DNA from: Onishia taeanensis | GTDB taxonomy: Bacteria > Pseudomonadota > Gammaproteobacteria > Pseudomonadales > Halomonadaceae | Assembly (NCBI RefSeq): GCF_900100755.1 | Contig: NZ_FNCI01000003.1 | Location: 248,001 to 312,000 of the forward strand | Length of the DNA: 64,000 nucleotides | Direction of reading: 5' to 3' | Part shown: piece after piece, positions 17,938-26,777 of the stretch | Position numbering within the stretch: position 1 is the first letter of the stretch | How the letters are laid out: each line of letters begins with the position of its first letter | Notes under the pieces: generated by a model | The model's database searches: none | What the model was told of the DNA's origin: nothing | What the model saw: the letters and a program-made list of their open reading frames with translations, nothing else | Position numbers and translations under genes: made by a program

Positions 17938-19356
17938 TCATTGGATGGGGGATAATAGATAGGCCGCCCGGGAGACCAGCTTGCGCCAAAGGGGGCGCTG
18001 CTGAAGCTCTTCGTAGTTGATCTGGCGGCAATTGAGGAAATCGGCCTCCAGCATCGCCTCGACCTCTGCGGCAAAACGCGTATCCGGCACGAAGGCGGTG
18101 ATCTCGAAGTTGAGCCTGAAAGAGCGGTTATCGAGATTGACGGTTCCGACACTTGCGGCAGCGTCGTCGATCAATATGACCTTCTGATGCAGGAACCCTG
18201 GCTGATAGCGATATACCTTGATACCCGCGCGTAGCATGTCTGGCAGAAACGCGAAGGCCGACAGGAACACCAGCAGATGATCGGGGCGTTCAGGGATCAT
18301 GATGCGTACATCGACGCCCCGCATGGCCGCCAGACGCAGCGCATCCAGTACGCTATGGTCGGGGACGAAATAGGGACTCGTGACCCACAGGCGCTGTTCG
18401 GCGCTGTGAATGGCCTGCTGAACGAGAAGGCTTGCCGTCTCCTGACGGTCTGCCGGCCCCGAGGGCACCACCACGACGTTCTGGCCGTTCTCACAGGCAT
18501 CCTGGGGATCCCAAGAAACGCTCAACACCTCACCTGTGGCCCAGTGCCAGTCTTCCCAGAAGGCTTCCTGAAGCCCCAGTACGCTAGGCCCCATGAGCTT
18601 GAGGTGGGTATCTCGCCAGTGGCCATGTCGCGGATTCTGCCCCAGGTACTCGACGCCAACGTTGAAACCTCCCAGCCAGCCTTCCCTGCCGTCTACCACC
18701 AATATTTTCCGGTGGTTACGGAAGTTGAGCTGGAAGCGGTGGCGCCATCCGCGGGACGAGTGAAAAGCGCTCACCTCGACCCCCGCTTCGCAAAGGTCGC
18801 GAATGAAGCCTTCCTTGAGCTTACGGCTGCCGATCTCGTCATACAGGAAGTACACCCGCACCCCTCGCTCCGCGGCTTTCTGCAGGTGCTGCTTGAGACG
18901 AACGCCAAGGGCATCATGGCGCACGATGAAGAACTGGATGAGCACGTAGTCTTCGGCCGCATCGATGCCGGCAAAAAGACTCTCGAAGGTCTTTTCACCA
19001 TCGATCAGCAATTGGGTGCGATTGCCGCGCGTCATCGGCATCAGTGCCAGTTGTTCAACGGCGCGCAGATCCCCCTGACTATGGCTGGAAAGAAAGGGGG
19101 TGACGTGGGCACGATAGCGTTCGAGCACACGTCGTAATACCGTATCCCGCTCGCCACGGGCTGACACATAGCCATAGAAACGCGGCCGCCCGAATATCCA
19201 GAAGGCCGGCAGTGCCAGGTAAGGAACCGACACCAGCGAAATGATCCAGGCGATCGCCCCCTGCGAAGTCCGGCTGGACATCAGCGCAACGACAGCCGAT
19301 AAGAGGCCGGATGTGTGAATCAGGAAGATCGCCGTTCCCAGCAGCCAGGCGGTCAT
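17938..19356 (-). CDS. cls: Cardiolipin synthase (ClsA type)
   Basis: Membrane phospholipase-D superfamily enzyme of 472 aa that makes cardiolipin from two phosphatidylglycerols. Two N-terminal membrane helices (about 4-24 and 34-56) precede two catalytic HKD motifs. HKD1 is HRKILVVDGREGWLGG (about residue 216), and HKD2 is HQKVILIDDAAASVGT with NLD following (about residue 397). The start at ATG 19356 with AAAGGATG upstream replaces a longer TTG-initiated frame. It lies downstream of the fumarase on the same strand, with a 90-bp gap. Confidence 0.93.
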   Translation of the reverse strand: MTAWLLGTAIFLIHTSGLLSAVVALMSSRTSQGAIAWIISLVSVPYLALPAFWIFGRPRFYGYVSARGERDTVLRRVLERYRAHVTPFLSSHSQGDLRAVEQLALMPMTRGNRTQLLIDGEKTFESLFAGIDAAEDYVLIQFFIVRHDALGVRLKQHLQKAAERGVRVYFLYDEIGSRKLKEGFIRDLCEAGVEVSAFHSSRGWRHRFQLNFRNHRKILVVDGREGWLGGFNVGVEYLGQNPRHGHWRDTHLKLMGPSVLGLQEAFWEDWHWATGEVLSVSWDPQDACENGQNVVVVPSGPADRQETASLLVQQAIHSAEQRLWVTSPYFVPDHSVLDALRLAAMRGVDVRIMIPERPDHLLVFLSAFAFLPDMLRAGIKVYRYQPGFLHQKVILIDDAAASVGTVNLDNRSFRLNFEITAFVPDTRFAAEVEAMLEADFLNCRQINYEELQQRPLWRKLVSRAAYLLSPIQ

Positions 19357-19446
19357 GCTCGCATCCTTTCGGCTGTCTTCATCCAATATTGGTCCCCGCC
19401 TCGACGAAGCGGGGACCGGTCAGAGGTTACGCTGACATGCCAGGGC

Positions 19447-20952
19447 TCACGCGCGCTGGGCGATGATTTCCTTCCACTTGGCCGGGCCGCTCTGGTGAAC
19501 CGACTCACCCTGACTATCCACTGCTACGGTCACGGGCATGTCTTCGACCTCAAACTCGTAGATCGCCTCCATGCCGAGATCCTCAAAGCCGACCACCCGT
19601 GACTTCTTGATGGCCTGAGCGACCAGGTAGGCGGCGCCGCCCACGGCCATCAGGTAGCTGGCCCGATTGTCGCGGATGGCGTCGATGGCCACCGGGCCGC
19701 GTTCGGCCTTGCCGACCATGCCCAGCAGGCCGGTTTCCTCGAGCATCGTACGGGTGAACTTGTCCATGCGGGTCGCAGTGGTTGGACCCGCTGGGCCCAC
19801 GACTTCGTCACGTACAGGATCGACCGGCCCGACGTAATAAATGAAGCGCCCTTTCATGTCGACCGGCAGCGGTTCGCCCTTGGCCAGCATCTCCGTCATG
19901 CGCTTGTGGGCAGCGTCACGGCCGGTCAACAGCTTGCCGTTGAGCAGCAGAGTGTCCCCGGGCTGCCAGCTCTTCACTTCTTCCGGCGTGACGGTATCGA
20001 GATTGACGCGCTTGACGTTTTCGCCGACTTCACGAGTAATTTCCGGCCAGTCCTCGAGCTTGGGCGCCGGCAGTTCGGCAGGGCCGCTACCGTCGAGACT
20101 GAAGTGCACATGGCGGGTTGCCGCACAGTTGGGAATGATCGCCACCGGCTTGTTGGCGGCGTGGGTGGGATAATCCTTGACCTTGATATCCAGCACCGTG
20201 GTCAGGCCACCGAGCCCCTGGGCACCGATGCCGCTCTGATTGACCTTGTCGTAGAGCTCCAGGCGAAGCTCTTCGGCGCGATTACTGGCGCCACGCGCTT
20301 GTAAATCCTGGATATCGATCGGATCGAGCAGCGCTTCCTTGGCGATTTCCATGGCTTTCTCGGCGGTACCGCCGATGCCAATGCCGAGCATACCCGGCGG
20401 GCACCAGCCGGCCCCCATCTTGGGTAGCTGCTCGAGGACCCAGTCGACCACCGAATCGGACGGGTTCAGCATGGCGAACTTGGACTTGGCCTCGCTGCCG
20501 CCGCCCTTCGCGGCTACGTGCACTTCGACGCTGTCACCGGGTACCAGCTTGTGGTGGATGATCGCCGGCGTGTTGTCCTTGGTGTTCTGACGCTTGCCGT
20601 CCGGGTCGGCCAGTACCGAGGCGCGCAGGACGTTATCGGGGAGCTTGTAGGCGCGGCGCACGCCCTCGTTAATCATGTCATCCAGGCTCATATCCGCTTC
20701 CCACTGCACGTTCATACCGACGTGGACGAAGACGGTCACGATGCCGGTATCCTGACAGATCGGGCGATGGCCCAAGGCACACATCCGTGAGTTGATCAGG
20801 ATCTGAGCAATGGCATCCTTGGCGGCGGGGTTCTCTTCCCGCTCGTAGGCGCCGTGCATGGCGTCGATGAAATCCTTGGGATGATAGTAGGAAATGTACT
20901 GCAGCGCGTCGGCCACGCTTTCGATCAGATCATCCTGGCGGATCACGGTCAT
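19447..20952 (-). CDS. fumA: Class I fumarate hydratase (iron-sulfur)
   Basis: TCA-cycle enzyme of 501 aa interconverting fumarate and malate with an oxygen-labile [4Fe-4S] cluster. Cluster cysteine candidates are in ICQDTGIV (about residue 68), the GWCPPG segment near 190 and PNCAATRH near 278. N-terminal alpha and C-terminal beta domains are fused, as in FumA/FumB. The start MTVIRQDDL at 20952 has GGGAG 9 bp upstream and replaces a 9-residue longer frame. Paralogue identity (FumA or FumB) is not decided. A CACTTCCG/CGGAAGTG inverted repeat at 21060-21088 lies in its upstream region. Confidence 0.94.
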   Translation of the reverse strand: MTVIRQDDLIESVADALQYISYYHPKDFIDAMHGAYEREENPAAKDAIAQILINSRMCALGHRPICQDTGIVTVFVHVGMNVQWEADMSLDDMINEGVRRAYKLPDNVLRASVLADPDGKRQNTKDNTPAIIHHKLVPGDSVEVHVAAKGGGSEAKSKFAMLNPSDSVVDWVLEQLPKMGAGWCPPGMLGIGIGGTAEKAMEIAKEALLDPIDIQDLQARGASNRAEELRLELYDKVNQSGIGAQGLGGLTTVLDIKVKDYPTHAANKPVAIIPNCAATRHVHFSLDGSGPAELPAPKLEDWPEITREVGENVKRVNLDTVTPEEVKSWQPGDTLLLNGKLLTGRDAAHKRMTEMLAKGEPLPVDMKGRFIYYVGPVDPVRDEVVGPAGPTTATRMDKFTRTMLEETGLLGMVGKAERGPVAIDAIRDNRASYLMAVGGAAYLVAQAIKKSRVVGFEDLGMEAIYEFEVEDMPVTVAVDSQGESVHQSGPAKWKEIIAQRA

Positions 20953-21093
20953 ATGGAATCGACTCCCTATCGTTATCATCGGGCCTGTCGTGGTCAGGTC
21001 ACGGCAGGCGAAATGCCGGCATTATACCGCATCGCCCCTCCGCGCTGAATTACCGAGTCCACTTCCGTTGCAAGGTAAATCGGAAGTGTAAAC

Positions 21094-21108
21094 GATAACG
21101 GTATAAAT
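21094..21108. repeat. Recurring GATAACGGTATAAAT motif, copy 1
   Basis: This 15-bp sequence occurs identically at 24021-24035, and as a 13-bp form with one change at 50857-50869. All copies are intergenic. On the minus strand it reads ATTTATACCGTTATC, with a TATACC that could act as a -10 element. This copy is 142 bp upstream of the fumarase start. Confidence 0.45.
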
Positions 21109-21123
21109 ATGCGGGTAGGGTTA

Positions 21124-21945
21124 TCAGTCCGATTGGCAGTTCGGGCAATAATACAATCGACGGGACGTCACCATGCATCGTGAGACCTCGTTGCCACAGG
21201 CATGGCAGGCCAGTCCGTCACGACCGAAGACGGCAAAGCGCCACCCTTCCCGAGTAGCACCGGCGCGCTTTTCTCGCTCGACCCAGGCAGGCCGATTCGT
21301 GACACCGGCCTGGCGATAGGCTTGGTGGATCACGTCTCGCATGACGGTCGCCAGCCTCGCGCGCTGACTGACGTCCAGGTCGACAGGGCGACGCTGCGGC
21401 GCTAGCCCCGCAAAGAACAGCATTTCAGAACGCAGGTAGTTGCCGATGCCCGCATAGAACCCCTGATCAAGCAGCAAGCCTCCTAGCGCACGGCGCCGGA
21501 ACTTGGGCGCGACGAGACGCTCTTCGATATCGCCCGCCGATACACCATGGCTCAGGAGGTCCGGACCGAGGCGCGACAGGAAAGGATGCTGCCCTATTTG
21601 ATCCGACTTCCATAGCGAGACATCCGATGCGCTGTAGAGGCTCGCTGCATGGCCACCGGCCTGAAAGCGCACCCTGAGGGACCGGCGAGTAGAGGGCTCC
21701 TGGCTGGAGCGATGAAGTTTCCAGACCCCATAGAGCTGATTATGGGAATACATCACACGACCATTATCGAAATAGGTCAGCAGTGCCTTGCCCCAACTCT
21801 CTACTGCCAGCACGCGCCGGCCTTCAAGATCAGCGCCCTGCCCCGCCAGTTCCGGGAAAGCGAACCACGCAGACTGCAGTGGTTTGTCGACCAACTGATG
21901 GCACAGGCGGTCAGCCACTCGGCGAATTTCAGGACCTTCCGGCAT
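21124..21945 (-). CDS. nei: Endonuclease VIII / formamidopyrimidine-DNA glycosylase family
   Basis: Base-excision repair glycosylase/AP lyase of 273 aa for oxidised pyrimidines. The N-terminus PEGPEIRR provides the catalytic Pro2 and Glu3. The helix-two-turn-helix lies near residues 150-215, with GNYLRSEML. A C-terminal zinc finger has paired cysteines in CHACG and CPNCQ (about 246-270). PEGPEIRR is the Nei rather than MutM (PELPE) form. It is 3 bp downstream of uvrB, making a DNA-repair pair. Confidence 0.93.
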   Translation of the reverse strand: MPEGPEIRRVADRLCHQLVDKPLQSAWFAFPELAGQGADLEGRRVLAVESWGKALLTYFDNGRVMYSHNQLYGVWKLHRSSQEPSTRRSLRVRFQAGGHAASLYSASDVSLWKSDQIGQHPFLSRLGPDLLSHGVSAGDIEERLVAPKFRRRALGGLLLDQGFYAGIGNYLRSEMLFFAGLAPQRRPVDLDVSQRARLATVMRDVIHQAYRQAGVTNRPAWVEREKRAGATREGWRFAVFGRDGLACHACGNEVSRCMVTSRRLYYCPNCQSD

Positions 21946-21948
21946 CGC

Positions 21949-23979
21949 CTACCCCAGCGCCAACTGACGTTCTTTCAGGGTGTGCAGTCGGTCACGAAGG
22001 CGAGCCGCCTCCTCGAACTCCAGGTTCTGAGCGGCCTCGTGCATGGCATCTTCCAGCTTCGACATCTCGCGGCGCACTTCATCGGGAGACAGGGTTGCCA
22101 GCTGCTCGGCGCTGTACTCGCCGGCTGGCTCTGCCACCTTGCGCTCTCCCCGCTGCCGACTGCGCTTGCTGCCCGGCGCCTGGGCGCCTTCCATGATGTC
22201 TTCCACCGACTTGGTGATGGTCACCGGCGAAATGCCGTGTTCCTCGTTGAAGGCCAGCTGCTTCTCTCGGCGCCGCTCGGTTTCGTCCATGGACCTGCGC
22301 ATCGAATCGGTCACCCGATCACCATAGAGGATCGCCTTGCCATGGGCGTTACGCGCGGCGCGGCCAATGGTCTGAATCAGGGAACGCTCGTTGCGCAGGA
22401 AGCCTTCCTTATCGGCGTCGAGAATCGCCACCAGTGACACCTCGGGAATATCCAGGCCCTCACGCAGCAGGTTGATCCCGACCAGCACGTCGAACTTGCC
22501 TAGTCGCAGATCACGGATGATTTCGACCCGCTCGACGGTATCGATATCCGAGTGCAGGTAGCGCACCCGCACGTCGTGCTCATCGAGGTATTCGGTCAGG
22601 TCCTCGGCCATGCGCTTAGTCAGGGTGGTGACCAGCACTCGCTCACCGACATTGGTACGTAGCTTGATCTCCGAAAGCAGATCATCCACCTGAGTGGAAG
22701 CGGGTCGAACTTCGATTTCGGGATCAACAAGGCCAGTGGGTCGCACGACCTGCTCGACCACCTGCCCCGCGTGCTCCGCCTCATAGGGGCCGGGCGTTGC
22801 CGAGACGAAGATCGTCTGAGGGCTGATTCGCTCCCATTCCTCGAACTTCATCGGGCGGTTATCCAGCGCCGAAGGCAGGCGGAAGCCGTACTCGACCAGG
22901 GTCTCCTTGCGCGAGCGGTCGCCTTTGTACATGCCGCCGACCTGGGGCACGCTGACGTGTGACTCGTCGATTACCAGCAGCGCATCGGCAGGCAGGTAAT
23001 CGAAGAAGGTGGGCGGCGGCTCGCCAGGGGCGCGGCCGGATAAATAGCGCGAGTAGTTCTCGATGCCGTTGCAGTAGCCAAGCTCGTGCATCATCTCGAT
23101 GTCATAGAGTGTGCGCTGCTCGAGACGCTGCGCCTCGACCAACTTGTCGTGCTTGCGCAGGAAATCCAGGCGCTCGGTCATCTCTTCCTTGATGCGCTCG
23201 GCGGCCTCGAGAATCGTGTCCCGGGGCGTCACGTAGTGACTCTTCGGATAAATGGTCATACGCGGGACCTTGCCGCGCACCTCGCCGGTCAGCGGATCGA
23301 ACAGGCTGATGCCGTCGATCTCGTCATCGAACAGCTCGACCCGTACGGCCTCGTCTTCGGCATCGGCGGGAAAGATGTCGATGACGTCGCCGCGCACCCG
23401 GTAGGTACCGCGGCGAAAATCCATGTCGTTGCGGGTATATTGCAGCTCCGCTAGACGGCGCAGGAACTTGCGCTGGTCGATCAGTTCGCCGCGGGTGAAG
23501 TGCAGGCGCATTTTCAGGTACTGGTCGGGGTCACCCAGGCCATAGATGGCCGACACCGAGACCACGATCAGCGCATCACGACGTTCGAGCAACGCCTTGG
23601 TGGCCGACAGGCGCATCTGCTCAATGTGGTCGTTCACCGAAGCGTCTTTCTCGATGAAGGTATCCGAAGACGGTACATAGGCTTCGGGCTGGTAGTAATC
23701 GTAATACGAGACGAAGTACTCGACGGCATTATCGGGGAAGAAAGCCTTGAACTCGCCATAGAGCTGGGCTGCGAGGGTCTTGTTGGGCGCCATGACGATG
23801 GTCGGCCGCTGCACCCGCTCGACCACATTGGCCATGGTGAAGGTCTTGCCCGACCCGGTCACCCCCAGCAGCGTCTGATGGGCCAGGCCAGAATCCAGGC
23901 CCTTTATCAAACTGTCGATCGCCGCAGGCTGGTCCCCCGCGGGCTTGAATTTGGACTGCAGACGAAAGGCTTTGCTCAT
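21949..23979 (-). CDS. uvrB: Excinuclease ABC subunit B
   Basis: Damage-verifying helicase-like subunit of nucleotide excision repair, 676 aa. Walker [15 protein letters not shown] (about 40-53), the beta-hairpin segment [13 protein letters not shown] that inserts at lesions (about 91-103), helicase motifs with DESH, and a C-terminal UVR domain (about 636-671) that contacts UvrC. The start [11 protein letters not shown] at 23979 has GGGAAG 4 bp upstream and replaces a 5-residue longer frame. No LexA-like CTGT-N8-ACAG is seen within 60 bp upstream, although uvrB is SOS-induced in E. coli. Confidence 0.98.
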   Translation of the reverse strand: MSKAFRLQSKFKPAGDQPAAIDSLIKGLDSGLAHQTLLGVTGSGKTFTMANVVERVQRPTIVMAPNKTLAAQLYGEFKAFFPDNAVEYFVSYYDYYQPEAYVPSSDTFIEKDASVNDHIEQMRLSATKALLERRDALIVVSVSAIYGLGDPDQYLKMRLHFTRGELIDQRKFLRRLAELQYTRNDMDFRRGTYRVRGDVIDIFPADAEDEAVRVELFDDEIDGISLFDPLTGEVRGKVPRMTIYPKSHYVTPRDTILEAAERIKEEMTERLDFLRKHDKLVEAQRLEQRTLYDIEMMHELGYCNGIENYSRYLSGRAPGEPPPTFFDYLPADALLVIDESHVSVPQVGGMYKGDRSRKETLVEYGFRLPSALDNRPMKFEEWERISPQTIFVSATPGPYEAEHAGQVVEQVVRPTGLVDPEIEVRPASTQVDDLLSEIKLRTNVGERVLVTTLTKRMAEDLTEYLDEHDVRVRYLHSDIDTVERVEIIRDLRLGKFDVLVGINLLREGLDIPEVSLVAILDADKEGFLRNERSLIQTIGRAARNAHGKAILYGDRVTDSMRRSMDETERRREKQLAFNEEHGISPVTITKSVEDIMEGAQAPGSKRSRQRGERKVAEPAGEYSAEQLATLSPDEVRREMSKLEDAMHEAAQNLEFEEAARLRDRLHTLKERQLALG

Positions 23980-24020
23980 GTCGCTTCCCGGCAATGAGTG
24001 GCGGCTAACCCGAACAAGAA

Positions 24021-24035
24021 GATAACGGTATAAAT
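24021..24035. repeat. Recurring GATAACGGTATAAAT motif, copy 2
   Basis: Identical 15-mer to 21094-21108, located 42 bp upstream of the uvrB start and touching the stop codon of the OsmC gene. On the minus strand it would place a TATACC hexamer near the expected -10 position for uvrB. Confidence 0.45.
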
Positions 24036-24451
24036 CAAGATTGATCCGGAGCAGCCTGACGAGTGGTAATCTCCACCGTGGATGTGGTCATCAGACGATG
24101 AATCGGACAGCGATCGGAAATCTCCTTCAGCCTCTCAAGCTGCGTGGCATCATCGATGCCTTCGAAGCGCAGGCTGACATCCAGCCGGTAGACCCCGTGG
24201 CGCTCATCGCGTTCATCGCGCACGACCCACACCTTGACCCCGGTGAGTGGCCAGCCCTTGCGATAGGCGTACATCTGCGCCGTGATCGCCTTGCAGGCGC
24301 CCAGCGAGAGATCGAAATAGTCATGGGGATCGGGAGCGCTTTCGTCGCCGCCGACCACGCTTGGGGCATCGACATAGATATCTTCGAAACCTTCCAGCTC
24401 GACTTTCTGGCGCAGGCCTCCCTCACCCTGGCTAATCACGGTAATGGTCAT
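24035..24451 (-). CDS. OsmC-family protein
   Basis: OsmC/Ohr-fold protein of 138 aa. Two conserved redox cysteines are visible: one in [18 protein letters not shown] (about residue 53) and one in DRCPIHRLM (about residue 120). This is the YhfA-like OsmC subgroup rather than Ohr, judging from the CPIH form, so a peroxidase role is plausible but not shown. The stop lies 55 bp upstream of uvrB. The start ATG is one base downstream of the stop of the small HMA-like gene, so the two are probably cotranscribed. Confidence 0.85.
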   Translation of the reverse strand: MTITVISQGEGGLRQKVELEGFEDIYVDAPSVVGGDESAPDPHDYFDLSLGACKAITAQMYAYRKGWPLTGVKVWVVRDERDERHGVYRLDVSLRFEGIDDATQLERLKEISDRCPIHRLMTTSTVEITTRQAAPDQS

Positions 24452-24452
24452 G

Positions 24453-24644
24453 TCAGTGCACCTTTACGCCGAGTTTCTCGACGGCTTTGACCAACGCCTC
24501 GCGGCGTACACGTCCTTCGACCTCGGCGCCATGGCGTCCCACCTCGGCGCTCTCGACGCCATCGAGCATCATCAAGGCGGTAGTGATGCGATTGACCAAT
24601 TCGGTACTTTCGACCCCATTGAAGGCCAGTGAAATGCTCGCCAT
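24453..24644 (-). CDS. HMA-like small protein lacking the CxxC metal site
   Basis: Protein of 63 aa starting MASISLAFNG with GGAGAG 5 bp upstream; a longer upstream frame is unsupported. The pattern hydrophobic-strand, helix, LDGVESAEV, EGRVRREALVKAVEKLGVKV matches the ferredoxin-like heavy-metal-associated fold (copper chaperone type). However, the metal loop reads NGVESTE instead of GMxCxxC, so there are no cysteines at all. It may be a metal-free structural or regulatory version. It sits one base before the OsmC gene. Confidence 0.6.
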   Translation of the reverse strand: MASISLAFNGVESTELVNRITTALMMLDGVESAEVGRHGAEVEGRVRREALVKAVEKLGVKVH

Positions 24645-24799
24645 CGATACTCTCCAGCAAGGGACTTGATTGAACGATGAGTTTAGCATGCCCTCGCCAG
24701 CGGCCGGCCAGACTTGAATCGTCGCCGATCGCCCCCATAGCCAACCCACAGATCATGGAAACGCATCCATAGAATGCCGATTCCAACAGGGAGATTCAC

Positions 24800-25840
24800 A
24801 TGACCGACTGGAGTGAGCGCATCGGCGCCACCGCTGCCGGCGAGAACCGCGCCACCTTTGAGACGCCCACACCGGCACGCCAAGCATTGGATGGCACCGT
24901 CGTCACACCACTGGTGCATTTGGGCATTCTCGAGGTAGCAGGCGCTGACGCCGAACGCTTTCTGCAGGGGCAAACCAGCGCGCAAATGTCTCTTGCCGAT
25001 GGTGATTTCGCGCCGCTGACCTGTTTCTGCGGCACCAAGGGGCGCATGTTGGCCAATGCCCAAGTGCTTCGGGTGGCTGAGGACTGTTATTGGCTGCTGA
25101 TGCAACGGTCGCTGCTCGAGCCCTTGAAGGCTCATCTCGAGAAATTTGCCGTTTTCTACAAGGCAAATATGCAGGTGCGCGACGACCTGGCACCGGTCGG
25201 CCTGACGGGCCACGATGCCCCAGCCCTGCTCGAGGCGCGCCTCGACATCGAACCACCGCATGTCTGGCACCAGCGTCAACATGATGAGCGTCTGGTGGTT
25301 CGCCACCCCGGGCCGCGTCCGCGCCTGATCATTCTGCTGCCGATCACCGATCTCGAGGAAAGCTGGCAGACACTGACGCAGCAGGCAACGCCAGTCGGCA
25401 ACGAAGTATGGTGCCTGCAGGATATCCAGGCCGGACTCGGCTGGCTGAGCGCCAGCCAGCAGGACAGCTATCTACCGCAGATGATCAACTGGGAAGCGCT
25501 TGGCGGCATCAGCTTCAAGAAGGGCTGCTATACCGGCCAGGAAGTCGTGGCCCGCGCCCACTTCCGCGGACAGGTCAAGAAACGCCTGGTGAGACTGACT
25601 CTAGAAGGCAGCGTCCTGCCTGCCGTGGGCAGCGAGCTATTGGACGCCGAGGGCAAGCGGCAGGGGGAAGTCTTCGCCGCCGAACGTGACGCCTACGATC
25701 AGGTCGAGCTGCTGGCCGTGATGACCACCAAGGAAGTCGCCGAACCCTTGACGGTAGACGGCGTGCGCTGCCAGCGCCAGCGACTGCCCTATGCACTCGA
25801 GCGCCTGGACCCGGAAGAACTGGCTACCCGCAAGGGCTGA
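24800..25840 (+). CDS. ygfZ: tRNA-modifying / iron-sulfur repair protein YgfZ
   Basis: Folate-binding GcvT-like protein of 346 aa required for some Fe-S enzymes in E. coli. The diagnostic YgfZ motif KGCYTGQEVVARAHFRGQVK with its essential Cys is at about residues 237-256. The N-terminal GcvT-like folate domain includes LQGQTSAQM (about 52-60). It has its own promoter region of about 155 bp facing the HMA/OsmC genes. It is not a glycine-cleavage enzyme; the true gcvT is at 50.9-52.0 kb. Confidence 0.93.
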   Translation: MTDWSERIGATAAGENRATFETPTPARQALDGTVVTPLVHLGILEVAGADAERFLQGQTSAQMSLADGDFAPLTCFCGTKGRMLANAQVLRVAEDCYWLLMQRSLLEPLKAHLEKFAVFYKANMQVRDDLAPVGLTGHDAPALLEARLDIEPPHVWHQRQHDERLVVRHPGPRPRLIILLPITDLEESWQTLTQQATPVGNEVWCLQDIQAGLGWLSASQQDSYLPQMINWEALGGISFKKGCYTGQEVVARAHFRGQVKKRLVRLTLEGSVLPAVGSELLDAEGKRQGEVFAAERDAYDQVELLAVMTTKEVAEPLTVDGVRCQRQRLPYALERLDPEELATRKG

Positions 25841-25945
25841 CGTCGGAACGGCTAGTAGACAACGGATCACTCAGAGAGCTGGATGCCCCAAAGAGACCGA
25901 GGGTGAAGGAAGGTCTTAGCAGGCCTTTCTCAGCAAGACTTAAAC

Positions 25946-26764
25946 TTACAAGGACAGCCTGAATAGCCTCGCTGCGTTGGCCGTGCTAGCCGCGGCCACT
26001 TCGCTGCGCGTCTGCTGACGCAGTGCGGCGACTTCATCGGCAATGCCTGCGAGCCTCGCCGGCTCGTTGCGCTCGCCCTTGAAGCCCGCCGGCGGCATGT
26101 CCGGGCTGTCCGTTTCCAGCACGTAGCCATGGTCTGGCAAAGCCGCCACGCAGCGCCTCAGGCGCTGTGCCCGCTCATGGGTTGCCGCCCCGCCAAGCCC
26201 CAGCAAAAAACCCAGTGCCAGAAACCGCTCAGCCTGCTGCCGACTGCCGGCAAAGGCATGTATCAGCCCACCTGCCGGCAGGCCGACTTCCTTGAGGCGC
26301 TTGGCCACCTGGTCGTTGGCACGCACGCAGTGAACCACCACCGGCAAATGGCGTGCCTTGGCGATACGAAGCTGCGCCTCGAATAGCGCCCACTGGGCAT
26401 CCAGCGATGCCTCGAAGCGAGCATCGATGCCGCATTCACCAACTGCCACCACCTCGGGGTGTGCATCCAGCGTCGCCTCCAAGGCGTCGAGGTCATCACC
26501 TTCAGTCAGCCGATCACTCCCCAAGCGATGGGGGGCCAGACGGCTCGCATTCACCTCGTGATCGTCGAGAAAGTACGGATGCAGCCCCAGGCAGACGCTC
26601 GTATCATCTCGTTTTCCCAGCGCCAGCACCGCTGACCAACGCGCCCGCGTCGTGCCTGGCACCACAAAATGCTCGACGCCCACCGCCCTGGCCCGTTCGA
26701 ACATCGCCTCGCGGTCGACATCGAAAGCGGAGAAATCCAGGTGGCAGTGGGCGTCGATGAGCAT
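25946..26764 (-). CDS. TatD-family metal-dependent hydrolase
   Basis: TIM-barrel hydrolase of 272 aa in the TatD DNase family. Metal ligands are visible in DAHCHLDF (about residues 4-11), VGECGID (about 108-114), VVHCVRA (about 142-148) and LETDSPDMPP (about 217-226). Close relatives act on DNA or D-aminoacyl-tRNA, and TatD, YcfH and YjjV types cannot be separated by eye; the lone position after prfC recalls YjjV, which follows prfC in E. coli. It starts 13 bp after the prfC stop. Confidence 0.88.
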   Translation of the reverse strand: MLIDAHCHLDFSAFDVDREAMFERARAVGVEHFVVPGTTRARWSAVLALGKRDDTSVCLGLHPYFLDDHEVNASRLAPHRLGSDRLTEGDDLDALEATLDAHPEVVAVGECGIDARFEASLDAQWALFEAQLRIAKARHLPVVVHCVRANDQVAKRLKEVGLPAGGLIHAFAGSRQQAERFLALGFLLGLGGAATHERAQRLRRCVAALPDHGYVLETDSPDMPPAGFKGERNEPARLAGIADEVAALRQQTRSEVAAASTANAARLFRLSL

Positions 26765-26777
26765 GCGGGTGACCGAC

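Noticed and set aside
24800-25840. A second aminomethyltransferase gene (GcvT)
   Set aside because: The KGCYTGQEV motif identifies YgfZ, not GcvT.
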